From Methylophilus sp. DW102 (GTDB lineage: Bacteria; Pseudomonadota; Gammaproteobacteria; Burkholderiales; Methylophilaceae), in assembly GCF_037076555.1 (NCBI RefSeq), contig NZ_AP029023.1, positions 1,426,001 through 1,490,000 on the forward strand: 64,000 nt of DNA, read 5' to 3'. Shown one piece after another: positions 8,346-15,428 of this stretch (the stretch's first letter is position 1; the number at the start of each line of letters is the position of its first letter). The notes beneath the pieces were generated by a model that was not told the DNA's origin, did not search any database, and worked only from the letters and a program-made list of their open reading frames with translations. Position numbers and translations under genes: made by a program.

Positions 8346-9260
8346 TTAAGCAATCAGTGGGGTCACCACCAGCTTGACGCGTTGATACAGGGGGTTGTCT
8401 GCACCGTTTGGCAATGTCTTCGCCAGAATCAGCTTCTCGGCGGCCACACGGTTAGCCGGACCAACCACCAATACATCAGGGGTGATATTGAGTGGACGGT
8501 TACCGTCACCCTTAAACTGCATCATGGCGTTATAAGCTGCATTGAAGTTATCTTCACTAAACGCTTGCTTGCTGCCATAAGCCAGCTGCCAGAAACCAAA
8601 GGCAAAGTTGCCGCGCCAACGCGCACCCCAGCTGAACTTGTCTTGCTCAAATACCAGGTCAGAGTTATTAGGGTTTGTTTTGCCAACAAACTCAGGGGCA
8701 TCACGCTCCTGCAGATAAAATGGTTTTGGTGCACGCTCGGTGCATAACAACACCCACAGTTCACCTGTACCAGTTTGATAGTTGCTTACTTGCACAGCCG
8801 TGCCAGTGCCATCTTCATTCGGGTATACGGGGTGGTCAGTGTCAAAGAAGTATTGGCCGTCATAACAAATGTTGGTCAGACCGCCTTTGATTCCGCTAAA
8901 TACAAGGTCGTTTTTCAGATCAATAACAGACTGGCCATAGCCTTCTGCCACACCTGAGTACATACCCAGGTTGTTGTCATCAAAGTCAATTCGACGAACA
9001 TCCATGGTGGCTTCAAACAGTCGGTTATCCACACTGTAAGCACGCTCAGCTGCCGTTTTGTGCAATCGACCACCTACCCATTCTCGAAACGCCGGGAACT
9101 GAGTCAGCCATGCATAGGTATTGCTGGAACCACCACTTGGAATCTGCTTGGCAATTTCTTTCCAGTCTTCTTTACCCAGCTGTAAACCATTACGGAATGC
9201 AGTCACAACCGTGGTGTTAAAAGCAGCAAGCACTGCTGCGGTAATCTGTGTAACAGCCAT
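8346..9260 (-). CDS. Major capsid protein (Mu gpT-like)
   Basis: 304 residues, the usual gpT length. It contains the family core: AFRNGLQLGKEDWKEIA near residue 22, AWLTQFPAFREWVGGR near 50, and DDNNLGMYSG near 95. The end is the expected beta-rich region with NRPLNITPDVLVVGPANR. The protein forms the icosahedral head shell after cleavage and assembly on the scaffold made from the preceding gene. A strong hairpin follows the stop. Confidence 0.93.
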   Translation of the reverse strand: MAVTQITAAVLAAFNTTVVTAFRNGLQLGKEDWKEIAKQIPSGGSSNTYAWLTQFPAFREWVGGRLHKTAAERAYSVDNRLFEATMDVRRIDFDDNNLGMYSGVAEGYGQSVIDLKNDLVFSGIKGGLTNICYDGQYFFDTDHPVYPNEDGTGTAVQVSNYQTGTGELWVLLCTERAPKPFYLQERDAPEFVGKTNPNNSDLVFEQDKFSWGARWRGNFAFGFWQLAYGSKQAFSEDNFNAAYNAMMQFKGDGNRPLNITPDVLVVGPANRVAAEKLILAKTLPNGADNPLYQRVKLVVTPLIA

Positions 9261-9321
9261 TTAAATCTCCTTAGATTTCAAAAATTGGCATCAAAAATCT
9301 GTACAACCTGAGTCAGCAAAC

Positions 9322-9783
9322 TTACTTGCTCAAATCAGCTTTTGTTTTGGCAAAGTCTTCGGGCTTAATCGCCATGCGTGTGCACATCGCCAGCTCAACC
9401 TCAGTCAACCCGTGCTCACCAGTGCCGCCTTCATGCTTAGGATCATGTTGCAGCTTTCCGTCTAAAATCACTGGCGCTGTTTCCAGGTAACTGGTCAATG
9501 CAGCAAGGGTTAAACCTTCAGCCCAGGTTTTTTGTTTGGGTGCCAGGCGTCCGTCACTCAGTGCAGTCTGTAACAAATCGGCGTGTTGCTTTTTTTCGGC
9601 AGCCTCGGCTTCTGCTTTCGCTTTGGCTTCAATATCTGCAACCTTTGTTTGCAGCGCATCACGTTCGGCAGTTAAGGCGGTTACCTTGGCTTTTTGCTCA
9701 TCGCGCTCCGTGGTCAATGCGGCCACTTGTGCTGTCAAACTGGTCACTTGCGTGCTGAGTGCTGCAATATCTTTTTGATCCAT
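9322..9783 (-). CDS. Scaffold protein from internal in-frame start (Mu gpZ-like)
   Basis: Met173 of the gpI frame (ATG at 9783) is preceded by GGGAG with 8-9 nt spacing, an almost ideal ribosome binding site inside a coding region. The product would be 153 residues (MDQKDIAALSTQVTSL...) and consists only of the coiled-coil scaffold plus Lys-rich tail. In Mu the scaffold gpZ is made from an internal start of gene I, so this is the expected arrangement, here visible at base level. Confidence 0.75.
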   Translation of the reverse strand: MDQKDIAALSTQVTSLTAQVAALTTERDEQKAKVTALTAERDALQTKVADIEAKAKAEAEAAEKKQHADLLQTALSDGRLAPKQKTWAEGLTLAALTSYLETAPVILDGKLQHDPKHEGGTGEHGLTEVELAMCTRMAIKPEDFAKTKADLSK

Positions 9784-10299
9784 TTGTGTATCTCCCAACG
9801 GGTTGATGTTGTTTAAATAGTTGGCTGTGAGCGCGGCGATATCTTGCATGCCGTCCACAGCAGGAGTATTGGTCAGGGCCACGGAAACGATTTCGAGAAT
9901 TTCTCCCGTTTTTTTGTCGTAAACAAAAACAGGCGAGGTGTAGCGCACCTCTTTATTGCTGATCATGCCTTTTGCACGAGTGGTAAGGTCAACTTGCTTC
10001 AACCACATGCCTGAGCCTTCGCGCCACTCCATCTGCTTAAACCAGCCAGCGGCAATCACAGGCTGGCCATTGAGTGCAGCACGCAGGGACTGATGTTCGT
10101 AGTCAATCAGCAGGTCATTTTTACGGGCGGCCAGTTTGGCGATCAGCTTTTGGGCAATCACGCCATTAATCTTCCAGCTGTCCACCTCTTCAGGGCGGCC
10201 ATCGTCAGCACGAAAGTCTTGGGCAGGCAAAATCTGCATGTCCGTGGCATTGGTTGCCACGTCAAAAGTCAAAATGCCTAACCCAAGATTTCTATCCAT
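9322..10299 (-). CDS. Capsid maturation protease/scaffold (Mu gpI-like)
   Basis: 325 residues. The N-terminal half (to about 165) is the Mu-like protease I domain, with LLIDYEHQSL near residue 63, followed by AAGWFKQMEWREGSGMW and a VRYTSPVF core and then LTNTPAVDGM near 145. The C-terminal half is a long charged coiled coil typical of a scaffold, ending in a Lys-rich tail. A late promoter lies 63.5 bp upstream and GGAG precedes the ATG, so this gene opens the head/tail operon. An internal start at 9783 probably yields the scaffold alone. Confidence 0.9.
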   Translation of the reverse strand: MDRNLGLGILTFDVATNATDMQILPAQDFRADDGRPEEVDSWKINGVIAQKLIAKLAARKNDLLIDYEHQSLRAALNGQPVIAAGWFKQMEWREGSGMWLKQVDLTTRAKGMISNKEVRYTSPVFVYDKKTGEILEIVSVALTNTPAVDGMQDIAALTANYLNNINPLGDTQMDQKDIAALSTQVTSLTAQVAALTTERDEQKAKVTALTAERDALQTKVADIEAKAKAEAEAAEKKQHADLLQTALSDGRLAPKQKTWAEGLTLAALTSYLETAPVILDGKLQHDPKHEGGTGEHGLTEVELAMCTRMAIKPEDFAKTKADLSK

Positions 10300-10323
10300 T
10301 AATTACTCCTTAACGACAATTGC

Positions 10324-10370
10324 ATTGTCTCAAGGGCACTCAAACGGATACAGGCGCGAAATGTTTCGCT
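10324..10370 (-). promoter_or_regulatory. Late promoter upstream of gpI (site B)
   Basis: On the - strand the perfect dyad GCGAAA-CA-TTTCGC occupies 10369 to 10356 (centre 10362.5). The hexamer GACAAT at 10329-10324 is 36 bp from the centre, the same offset as at sites A and C. The dyad centre is 63.5 bp from the gpI ATG, identical to site A. It lies 150 bp downstream of the Mor/C homologue that probably binds it. Confidence 0.7.
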
Positions 10371-10424
10371 AGGACTGGGAGGGGTGAATCGTATTTAACG
10401 CGATTAGAGGCGTTTTAAGGGGAG

Positions 10425-10455
10425 GCAGGCCATAATGATACTGGCCTAGAGGTAT
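10425..10455 (-). terminator. Possible hairpin between the Mor/C gene and gpI
   Basis: AGGCCA and TGGCCT arms with a 9-nt loop lie in the otherwise empty 220-bp stretch between the activator stop (10521) and gpI. T content after the stem is poor. It may insulate the early operon from late promoter B. Weak evidence. Confidence 0.3.
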
Positions 10456-10520
10456 TAAACGTTTTTGGCGCGAATTAAACGGGTTTTTAATAGGTATTCA
10501 ATCGGGTACAAGTGCCTATT

Positions 10521-11096
10521 TTAAAACAAATCGAACTGAGCACCGGTAAAACTATCAATTTGAGCATTTACTTTGTCGAGCTTATGCACCAGGTTTGCAT
10601 ACACATTACCACCCTCAGTGGCTGCTGCCTGGTAGGTCAGTCGCAACAATGCCTCTATTTCTGCTTTAGTGAGTGAAAGGTTGCGTTTGTAACTGCTGGC
10701 GTTTTTTTCAGCAATACGATGCTGCCCTCGAATATTGAGCACATGTCGCGTGGTTAAGTGATACTTCCGCGCCTGCAGCACAATGCTCTCGGTATCCTTG
10801 TGCTTTGTGATCTCCTGATCGCGCACGTAGGCCAGCAACTTATCTGCCTTTGGCAAGGCAATCCTGTTATCAGCATCGAGGTGCTGCTTAAGTGTGATGC
10901 GCAGGCGGGCCAGCTCATCGGGCATGAGGCCCATTTTGTTATCTTTGAGTTTTGGCAGAGTGAATGGGATGCCGCCATACTCCTGCAAAAACACAATAGC
11001 ACGGCCAAAGCCGAGGGCCTTGACCATTGCGCGCAACACGGGCGGCAATGGCTGCAAAGCCTCTTCGTCTATGGGGGGCCAGTGCAAGTCAGCCAT
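10521..11096 (-). CDS. Mor/C-family transcriptional activator of middle/late genes
   Basis: 191 residues from ATG 11096, two bases after the GemA stop; an upstream TTG is less likely. The Mor-family core is visible: LPPVLRAMVKALGFGRAI, then the strand EYGGIPFTLPK that forms the Mor dimer interface. A helix-turn-helix follows further on around ARKYHLTTRHVLNIRG. Mor and C of Mu bind dyad sites just upstream of weak -10 boxes and recruit RNA polymerase. This protein is longer than Mor (129 aa), with extra helices at the C-terminus. It is the last gene of the early operon and sits directly before late promoter B, so it is the obvious candidate to bind the GCGAAACATTTCGC sites. No second Mor/C gene was seen in the window, so one protein may serve both roles. 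Confidence 0.75.
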   Translation of the reverse strand: MADLHWPPIDEEALQPLPPVLRAMVKALGFGRAIVFLQEYGGIPFTLPKLKDNKMGLMPDELARLRITLKQHLDADNRIALPKADKLLAYVRDQEITKHKDTESIVLQARKYHLTTRHVLNIRGQHRIAEKNASSYKRNLSLTKAEIEALLRLTYQAAATEGGNVYANLVHKLDKVNAQIDSFTGAQFDLF

Positions 11097-11098
11097 GG

Positions 11099-11551
11099 CT
11101 ATCTGCGGCTCCAAGCCTTGAGCGCTTCAATGATGCTCTGGCACTCGCCAGTGGTCAGATCATCCAGCTTGGTGATCTCGCGTTTTACGTGGTGGCCACA
11201 AAAGCCAAGCATGCCAGCGCGGCTGGGGTTCTTAAGCTTGCCCGCTTTGTCCAGGTTGCCCCAAAGTTTCACGATCTGCGAGATTTGCGGCGTGACCTTT
11301 GCCGGTGCCTGCTTGCCCTTGGCACTAAAGGTACGGCTGCGCGGCCAGCCACGACGCTCGTAATCATCCAGCGCAGAGGCCAGCTGTGGCATGTTCATGC
11401 TGCTGGCGCTCACACGGCCATCAATTTCAACCGCACCATGGCGTGCCAGAAGGTCGCGATGCAAGTCATCGCACCAGCCTGCTAGATTGGCTGTAGCCCA
11501 GCCTTTGGCAATGCCGAGCAGCTGGCGGTAGTGTTTGATCAGGTCAGTCAC
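11099..11551 (-). CDS. gemA: GemA/gp16-like regulatory protein (DUF1018)
   Basis: 150 residues from a GTG that overlaps the preceding stop (GTGA). The DUF1018 pattern is clear: an N-terminal KHYRQLLGIAKGWA, the region DDYERRGWPRS, then QISQIVKLWGNLDKAGKLKNPSRAGM and a terminal helix. In Mu, GemA/gp16 is a host-modulating early protein reported to affect supercoiling and host gene expression. It lies immediately upstream of the Mor-type activator, as in Mu. Confidence 0.85.
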   Translation of the reverse strand: MTDLIKHYRQLLGIAKGWATANLAGWCDDLHRDLLARHGAVEIDGRVSASSMNMPQLASALDDYERRGWPRSRTFSAKGKQAPAKVTPQISQIVKLWGNLDKAGKLKNPSRAGMLGFCGHHVKREITKLDDLTTGECQSIIEALKAWSRR

Positions 11552-11931
11552 TGCTGAAAATCCTTCACCATTAAAGTCTGCATATGCCTTGCATGCTGAT
11601 TTATTTCGATTATCTCAGCGTTGATATAATTTGATATTTCGCGAAGATGAGAATCTATGAATGCTTGAATCTGATTTGCTCTAACATGCCAACAATCGCA
11701 GTCGTAAACATATTGATTGTCTTCAAACTGAACAAATGAGACTGCATATGGCAATTCAGTAGCACTTTTATCTGCCCTCAAACTCTCCAGCTCACCCTCA
11801 CCCCAATCCCAGGTGCCGTCATCATTAAAGAATTGACGACCACATGTGCATTCACCTCGGCAACTACCGATACTCATATCGAATGCTTTTAAAAATGATT
11901 TTTTTGGTACTGGTACTGTTTTTACACTCAT
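11548..11931 (-). CDS. Early phage protein with Cys/His clusters, function unknown
   Basis: 127 residues, with GGAGG 5 nt before the ATG. Two cysteine groups are visible, CRGECTCG near residue 24 and CDCWH near residue 78, which could bind a metal. The rest is mixed alpha/beta with an acidic middle (DDGTWDWGEGE). Base composition is more AT-rich than the neighbours. I do not recognise the family. Position in the early operon suggests host takeover or anti-defence, but nothing in the sequence proves it. Confidence 0.6.
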   Translation of the reverse strand: MSVKTVPVPKKSFLKAFDMSIGSCRGECTCGRQFFNDDGTWDWGEGELESLRADKSATELPYAVSFVQFEDNQYVYDCDCWHVRANQIQAFIDSHLREISNYINAEIIEINQHARHMQTLMVKDFQQ

Positions 11932-11940
11932 GCTTGCCTC

Positions 11941-12198
11941 CTAAACTTGCTCTGGTATTTCTGGCAACTCTGCCCACCACAACACATCCTCATCAACTGA
12001 CACATTCTCACAAGCCCAATGGTCAAATCCGGTAAAAACCGGCTTGCCAGGTATTGCACCAAATTCACACATGACGGGGCGTTTGTGCGTCCACTCAAGC
12101 GCGTTACCCTCTCTCAATACACAAAGATAAGTCTCGCCAAGCGCTTCTGGCTTTTTAACTTTTGGGTCAATCCACTCGATAATTTCAGCCTGTATCAT
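11941..12198 (-). CDS. Small early phage protein (DUF551-like)
   Basis: 85 residues (MIQAEIIEWIDPKVKKPEALGETYLCV...). The layout 'W-DP-KP...YL-VL' followed by a C-terminal VLWWAELPEIPE resembles DUF551 proteins common in phages (ending in 'V-W-LP-PP'). GAGGGA lies before the ATG. Function unknown. It is followed after 9 nt by the Cys-cluster gene. Confidence 0.55.
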   Translation of the reverse strand: MIQAEIIEWIDPKVKKPEALGETYLCVLREGNALEWTHKRPVMCEFGAIPGKPVFTGFDHWACENVSVDEDVLWWAELPEIPEQV

Positions 12199-12210
12199 GC
12201 AAGTCCCTCT

Positions 12211-12798
12211 CTATCTCTTACATTGCCTAGCTATCTCAACCAGCCAGGCTGCAAGTGCTGGCGGTGTATGTTCGCGCTCTGCTTTGGTGACTTCTGGCCG
12301 CCAGCCTGGCATACCTTTAACCAATCTGCTGCCATCTTTCAGGGTCCTGTGCTGGGCAATCACGTGTGTCGCCCCCCCCAACAGCATTGGCACTGGCGGC
12401 ACTTCAGCCGGCTGAACACCGACGATATAGAGCAGGGTTAACTTTTCTGCTCGATGACCAAACCAGTGCTGTGATATTGCGTGCGTCCAGCCACCGTATT
12501 GATCAACTTCACCTGGCGCTGGCAATTGTTGATCAGCCCATAATGTGCTGCCTTTAGGGTGTTCAAGCACGCCGCCATATGCACGCACCAAAGAAACGCC
12601 CAGCCTGGCCAGATTGCGTTCGTCTGGCCGCACCTTTGCAAAGCGACGCAAACGGCCCCAGCCTCGGCAAGGCGGGTGCGCAACCACAGGCCACGGACCG
12701 TCATAGGTACGTGCATCACGCTCGATGTCGAAAACCTCAACATCTGGCAATTGCTTGTAATTGCTATCTGCTCTTGCAAACAGTACCGCCACAGTCAT
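12211..12798 (-). CDS. Phage protein with cytosine-methyltransferase-like motif
   Basis: 195 residues, AGGAG 7 nt before the ATG. The stretch VVAHPPCRGWGRLRRFA resembles the Pro-Cys catalytic loop of C5-cytosine methyltransferases. LEHPKGSTLWADQQL further on fits the pattern of a Rossmann-like fold (cf. 'ENP/EHP'). It lacks an obvious full SAM-binding motif I, although the N-terminal VAVLFARADSNY could be a divergent one. Possible roles are DNA modification or a nucleotide-modifying enzyme; small proteins of this type are frequent in phages and remain uncharacterised. The assignment is tentative. Confidence 0.45.
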   Translation of the reverse strand: MTVAVLFARADSNYKQLPDVEVFDIERDARTYDGPWPVVAHPPCRGWGRLRRFAKVRPDERNLARLGVSLVRAYGGVLEHPKGSTLWADQQLPAPGEVDQYGGWTHAISQHWFGHRAEKLTLLYIVGVQPAEVPPVPMLLGGATHVIAQHRTLKDGSRLVKGMPGWRPEVTKAEREHTPPALAAWLVEIARQCKR

Positions 12799-12821
12799 TT
12801 ATGTCTCCTAACCATCTTGCA

Positions 12822-12851
12822 GATCACTTTGCCACCGCTGGCAAAGTGATC
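12822..12851 (-). terminator. 13-bp perfect inverted repeat downstream of the HU gene
   Basis: Arms GATCACTTTGCCA (12822-12834) and TGGCAAAGTGATC (12839-12851) enclose a CCGC loop. It lies between the HU stop (12869) and the next gene start (12798). There is no T run on the - strand, so it is more likely a transcript-processing, stabilising or partial termination hairpin than a classical terminator. Confidence 0.6.
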
Positions 12852-12868
12852 TAAATGAGGGTTTGGCC

Positions 12869-13144
12869 TTAAGCGTTAACTGCGTCTTCCAGTGATGGAA
12901 ACACTGAGATCACCACTACTTTTTTAGCGGCAATTTCAATTGGCTGACCAGTGCGCGGGTTACGGCCAGTGCGGCCTTTGCGCAGCTTCACCTTTAGTGT
13001 GCCCAGGCCATGCAGTCTCACTTCATCGCCATTTTTAAGTGTGTCAGTAATCACAGGGACCAGCGCGTCCAGCACCTTGGTGGTATCTGCTTTTGATGTG
13101 TTAGCCAGTAATGAAACCGCTTCTACTAATTGTTGTTTATTCAT
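12869..13144 (-). CDS. HU-family DNA-binding protein
   Basis: 91 residues, the full HU/IHF length. MNKQQLVEAVSLLAN opens the helical dimer domain, and the DNA-arm signature GRNPRTGQPIEIAA lies around residues 60-73. The last residues are VFPSLEDAVNA. Phage-encoded HU can assist transposition; Mu needs host HU and IHF to assemble the transpososome and regulate its early promoter, so a phage copy in the early operon fits. The gene has an unusually long ~175-nt leader and a strong hairpin after its stop. Confidence 0.9.
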   Translation of the reverse strand: MNKQQLVEAVSLLANTSKADTTKVLDALVPVITDTLKNGDEVRLHGLGTLKVKLRKGRTGRNPRTGQPIEIAAKKVVVISVFPSLEDAVNA

Positions 13145-13320
13145 GTTTTAAAGTCCTTTTAAATGTCGTTTGTAAGGGTGCTGCTGAGCACACTTGTTAT
13201 GTACTCAGTCCCAGCCTCACGGGGGACAGCCGCGCCTATCCTGTGTTGCGGCAAACTCGCAACCAGTTCTGCCGGAGGTGAGCGTAATATCGCGGCTTGC
13301 TAGGGTTATGTGGTGCCACC
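13145..13320 (-). other. Structured leader between the 106-residue gene and HU
   Basis: About 175 nt without a coding region. On the - strand it first holds a hairpin with 8-bp arms GCTAGGGT/ACCCTAGC (13299-13306 and 13318-13325), which overlaps the stop of the upstream gene and may act in termination. It then carries a GC-rich portion with runs such as GTCCCCC and an imperfect TGAGTAC/GTGTGCTCA pair. The AGGA ribosome binding site for HU follows. No known RNA family recognised. Confidence 0.35.
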
Positions 13321-13641
13321 CTAGCTGGGCTGTTCTGGTGAAGTTATTTCCGTATCGATTGATTCATTCAAAATTCGAAACTTCACATCGGGCACTCTTG
13401 GATAGGTCATGTAATGCTCACCAACTAGACCCAAACCATCATGCTGCATACCTGATCCATATCTGGCTGCCATTTCTGCGGCAAACTCAAAAACATCATC
13501 CATTGAGTCCACATCCCACAAGGTCTCTCTAAATGCGGTCAGGTATTCCTCTTCAGTCATATCGTGTAAAACAGTTGGGGTGAACTCGATCTCTAACTCT
13601 TTTTCAATGGTCACCAAGACTGTGCGTTTATTTGAACTCAT
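13321..13641 (-). CDS. Acidic early phage protein, function unknown
   Basis: 106 residues (MSSNKRTVLVTIEKELEIEF...). Strongly acidic, with EEEYLTAFRETLWDVDSMDDVFEFAAEMAA in the middle. An AGGAG ribosome binding site overlaps the stop of the small membrane protein gene before it. Acidic small early phage proteins are often DNA mimics or protein inhibitors, but there is no motif to decide. Not recognised. Confidence 0.6.
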   Translation of the reverse strand: MSSNKRTVLVTIEKELEIEFTPTVLHDMTEEEYLTAFRETLWDVDSMDDVFEFAAEMAARYGSGMQHDGLGLVGEHYMTYPRVPDVKFRILNESIDTEITSPEQPS

Positions 13642-13650
13642 GCTTATCTC

Positions 13651-13812
13651 CTAATGCTTATAACCAAACGTCACCGTGGCCGTGATGGCGCAAGCCGATA
13701 GCCAATAGCTCACATCTGCCCACTTATGCTCAAAGGCCCAGCGAGTGGCATTGATCAAATACAGGGCAATGCACACGTAATTGAAAAATCGAGGATCAGC
13801 TAAAAGCGCCAT
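13651..13812 (-). CDS. Small two-helix membrane protein
   Basis: 53 residues (MALLADPRFFNYVCIALYLIN...), too short for most ORF lists. It starts inside the end of the HD gene (17-nt overlap), and its TAG is followed directly by the ribosome binding site of the next gene, so it fits the tightly packed operon. Two hydrophobic segments, YVCIALYLIN (11-20) and VSYWLSACAITATVTFG (34-50), flank a Trp/His/Lys linker. A similar small protein is common in Mu-like early regions. Function unknown. Confidence 0.6.
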   Translation of the reverse strand: MALLADPRFFNYVCIALYLINATRWAFEHKWADVSYWLSACAITATVTFGYKH

Positions 13813-14329
13813 TTGTCAGCTCCTCAAATCGACGCATAAAGAACCCGCGCGCCTGCTCAGGTGGCATGCATTCGATTGTTTTGTTGTAGGGCTTAATGCC
13901 AGCAATGAGTGCCCATTCATCATCATGCGCGGGCATCAGTTGCGCCTGCTCAGTTGCCAACATGCGTAAGTCAGCTTCTTTGACTTCTGGCCGTGGAATG
14001 TCAAGCAAGCCAAAGCGGTCAAGAATGGCCTTCTGCGCACGGTCTTCAATGAGCTTGTAATTCATGAGCAGCCGTTTTAATGGCGCAGTCACATCGCCCA
14101 CATACGCCTCAGAGGCATCATGTAAAAGGCCATACAATTGCAAGTGTGGTGGCAAAACCAGGCTGACATAAACCGAGTGCTCAGCCACGCTGTAAAACTT
14201 GCGGCACTGGCCTGCAAAACGACACACATGGCTTAAACCGTGGGCGATATCTTCAATCTTCACCATCCAAGGCTCAGGCTGGTGAAAGTTAAAGTAAATG
14301 CCGGACTGCGTGAGGATGTCAGGTCTCAT
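13796..14329 (-). CDS. HD-domain phosphohydrolase (YfbR/5'-nucleotidase-like)
   Basis: 177 residues; the start codon overlaps the preceding stop (ATGA), GGAG upstream. The HD signature is complete in outline: His34 and His51 (SVAEHSVY), LLHDASEAYVGDVTAPLK with His70-Asp71, Glu74 and Asp79, and a later conserved KEADLRMLATE. YfbR-like enzymes hydrolyse (deoxy)nucleoside monophosphates using a divalent metal. In an early phage operon it could adjust nucleotide pools or destroy a nucleotide signal used by host defence; the second role is speculation. Confidence 0.8.
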   Translation of the reverse strand: MRPDILTQSGIYFNFHQPEPWMVKIEDIAHGLSHVCRFAGQCRKFYSVAEHSVYVSLVLPPHLQLYGLLHDASEAYVGDVTAPLKRLLMNYKLIEDRAQKAILDRFGLLDIPRPEVKEADLRMLATEQAQLMPAHDDEWALIAGIKPYNKTIECMPPEQARGFFMRRFEELTNGAFS

Positions 14330-14520
14330 AAACGATCTCCTGCTTTCTCAATCAATTTTTCAGCGGTATCAACTTGCTCTCTGAGCCGCACTATTGCGGG
14401 GTCATTCTCAAACGGTGTGCCCACGTACTTACAAAGTAGATCAAGCAATTCTCGCCGTCTATTTGGGAGCCATTGCTTTAAAATCAATAAAGCCTGTTGA
14501 TGATCCGTTTCGGTTACCAT
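14326..14520 (-). CDS. Small helical phage protein
   Basis: 64 residues from ATG 14520, or 66 from a TTG at 14526 that overlaps the DUF3164 stop. Mainly helical (DHQQALLILKQWLPNRRRELLDLL ... VRLREQVDTAEKLIEKAG). No clear ribosome binding site, so translation is probably coupled to the upstream gene. Unknown function. Confidence 0.55.
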   Translation of the reverse strand: MVTETDHQQALLILKQWLPNRRRELLDLLCKYVGTPFENDPAIVRLREQVDTAEKLIEKAGDRL

Positions 14521-14522
14521 GA

Positions 14523-15134
14523 TCAAACCGCCGCAATATCGAGGCTGATCGGCTCATACTTGTCGGTATCGCCAACCCGCTTATAAAGTCGGATGTAAGC
14601 TTTCGTGTCTGATACACGAAGGCTATCGCTGATCGCTTCCATGGCTTTTTTCCAGGCAGGATCATCAATTTTGTATTGCCGCAGGCTTAAAACCTTGGTT
14701 GTATTGACCTTGCCCTCTTTATCAACCTCAAATACGCCAGTGACTAGCACTTTAATATTGTCATTAATGCCATCCGACCATCCCTTAATGCACTCATCAA
14801 TCAGGGATTTTGCCGCCTGAAGGCGCTCATCAAAGACCAGAGTTTCAGCATAGGCGCGCTGGATTTTGTAACGTCCGTCATAACTTGTCAGGGTGACGTT
14901 ACCTTTATGCCCACCGATCTTTGCGCCATAATGCTCGGCACTTAACTGCACAAATGCTGCAATATTTCCAAATACATGGTTTTTAAAATCAATCAGCAAT
15001 TGATTGAGTTCTATTGCCTCTTGAATGATTTCATTCACCAAATCATCGCGAGCAAGGTCAATGTCATGGATTTTTGCTAGTGGCCGCAGATTGCCTTTTG
15101 CGTCTTGTTTGTAACCTTCAGGGATTTGTTGCAT
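14523..15134 (-). CDS. DUF3164 phage protein
   Basis: 203 residues. The family opening IPEGYKQDAKGNLRPLAKI is visible, followed by a helical segment and the strand region GHKGNVTLTSYDGRYKIQRA near residue 95. The end carries RLYKRVGDTDKYEPISLDIA. DUF3164 proteins are widespread in early operons of Mu-like phages; some are described as Gam-neighbour or recombination-associated, but no biochemical role is settled. AAAGGAA lies before its ATG inside the end of the preceding gene (17-nt overlap). Confidence 0.85.
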   Translation of the reverse strand: MQQIPEGYKQDAKGNLRPLAKIHDIDLARDDLVNEIIQEAIELNQLLIDFKNHVFGNIAAFVQLSAEHYGAKIGGHKGNVTLTSYDGRYKIQRAYAETLVFDERLQAAKSLIDECIKGWSDGINDNIKVLVTGVFEVDKEGKVNTTKVLSLRQYKIDDPAWKKAMEAISDSLRVSDTKAYIRLYKRVGDTDKYEPISLDIAAV

Positions 15135-15426
15135 GTTCGTTCCTTTCGTCTTCTAAGAGTTGTTTTCCAGTGGGGGTTAACCGCCAATAAGTCACCATGT
15201 AAGTGATGCCACGCACCCAGGCTTTACGGTCAATCTCAACCAGCTTGCGCGGCTTAAGGTTGGTTTGTATGGCCTCAGAAACCGCATTGATCGTGACATT
15301 GCTAATCTGCGCATGCATTTCAGCTGAGCTCATGGATTTATTTGCATCGAGCAAGCGCATGATCTCTTTGTCTAACCGCAGTGGCGGGTTAAGCAGTTGC
15401 TTCATCACAAAGTGTTTAAAAGCCAT
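15118..15426 (-). CDS. Winged-helix-like small phage protein
   Basis: 102 residues. Helices KEIMRLLDANKSMSSAEMHAQI and TINAVSEAIQTNLKPRKL are followed by a wing-like strand pair ending in YWRLTPTGKQLLEDE, which is the usual winged-helix terminus ('y-LT-G'). AAGGA precedes the ATG. Likely a DNA-binding regulator of the early region. No specific family recognised. Confidence 0.6.
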   Translation of the reverse strand: MAFKHFVMKQLLNPPLRLDKEIMRLLDANKSMSSAEMHAQISNVTINAVSEAIQTNLKPRKLVEIDRKAWVRGITYMVTYWRLTPTGKQLLEDERNEHATNP

Positions 15427-15428
15427 GA

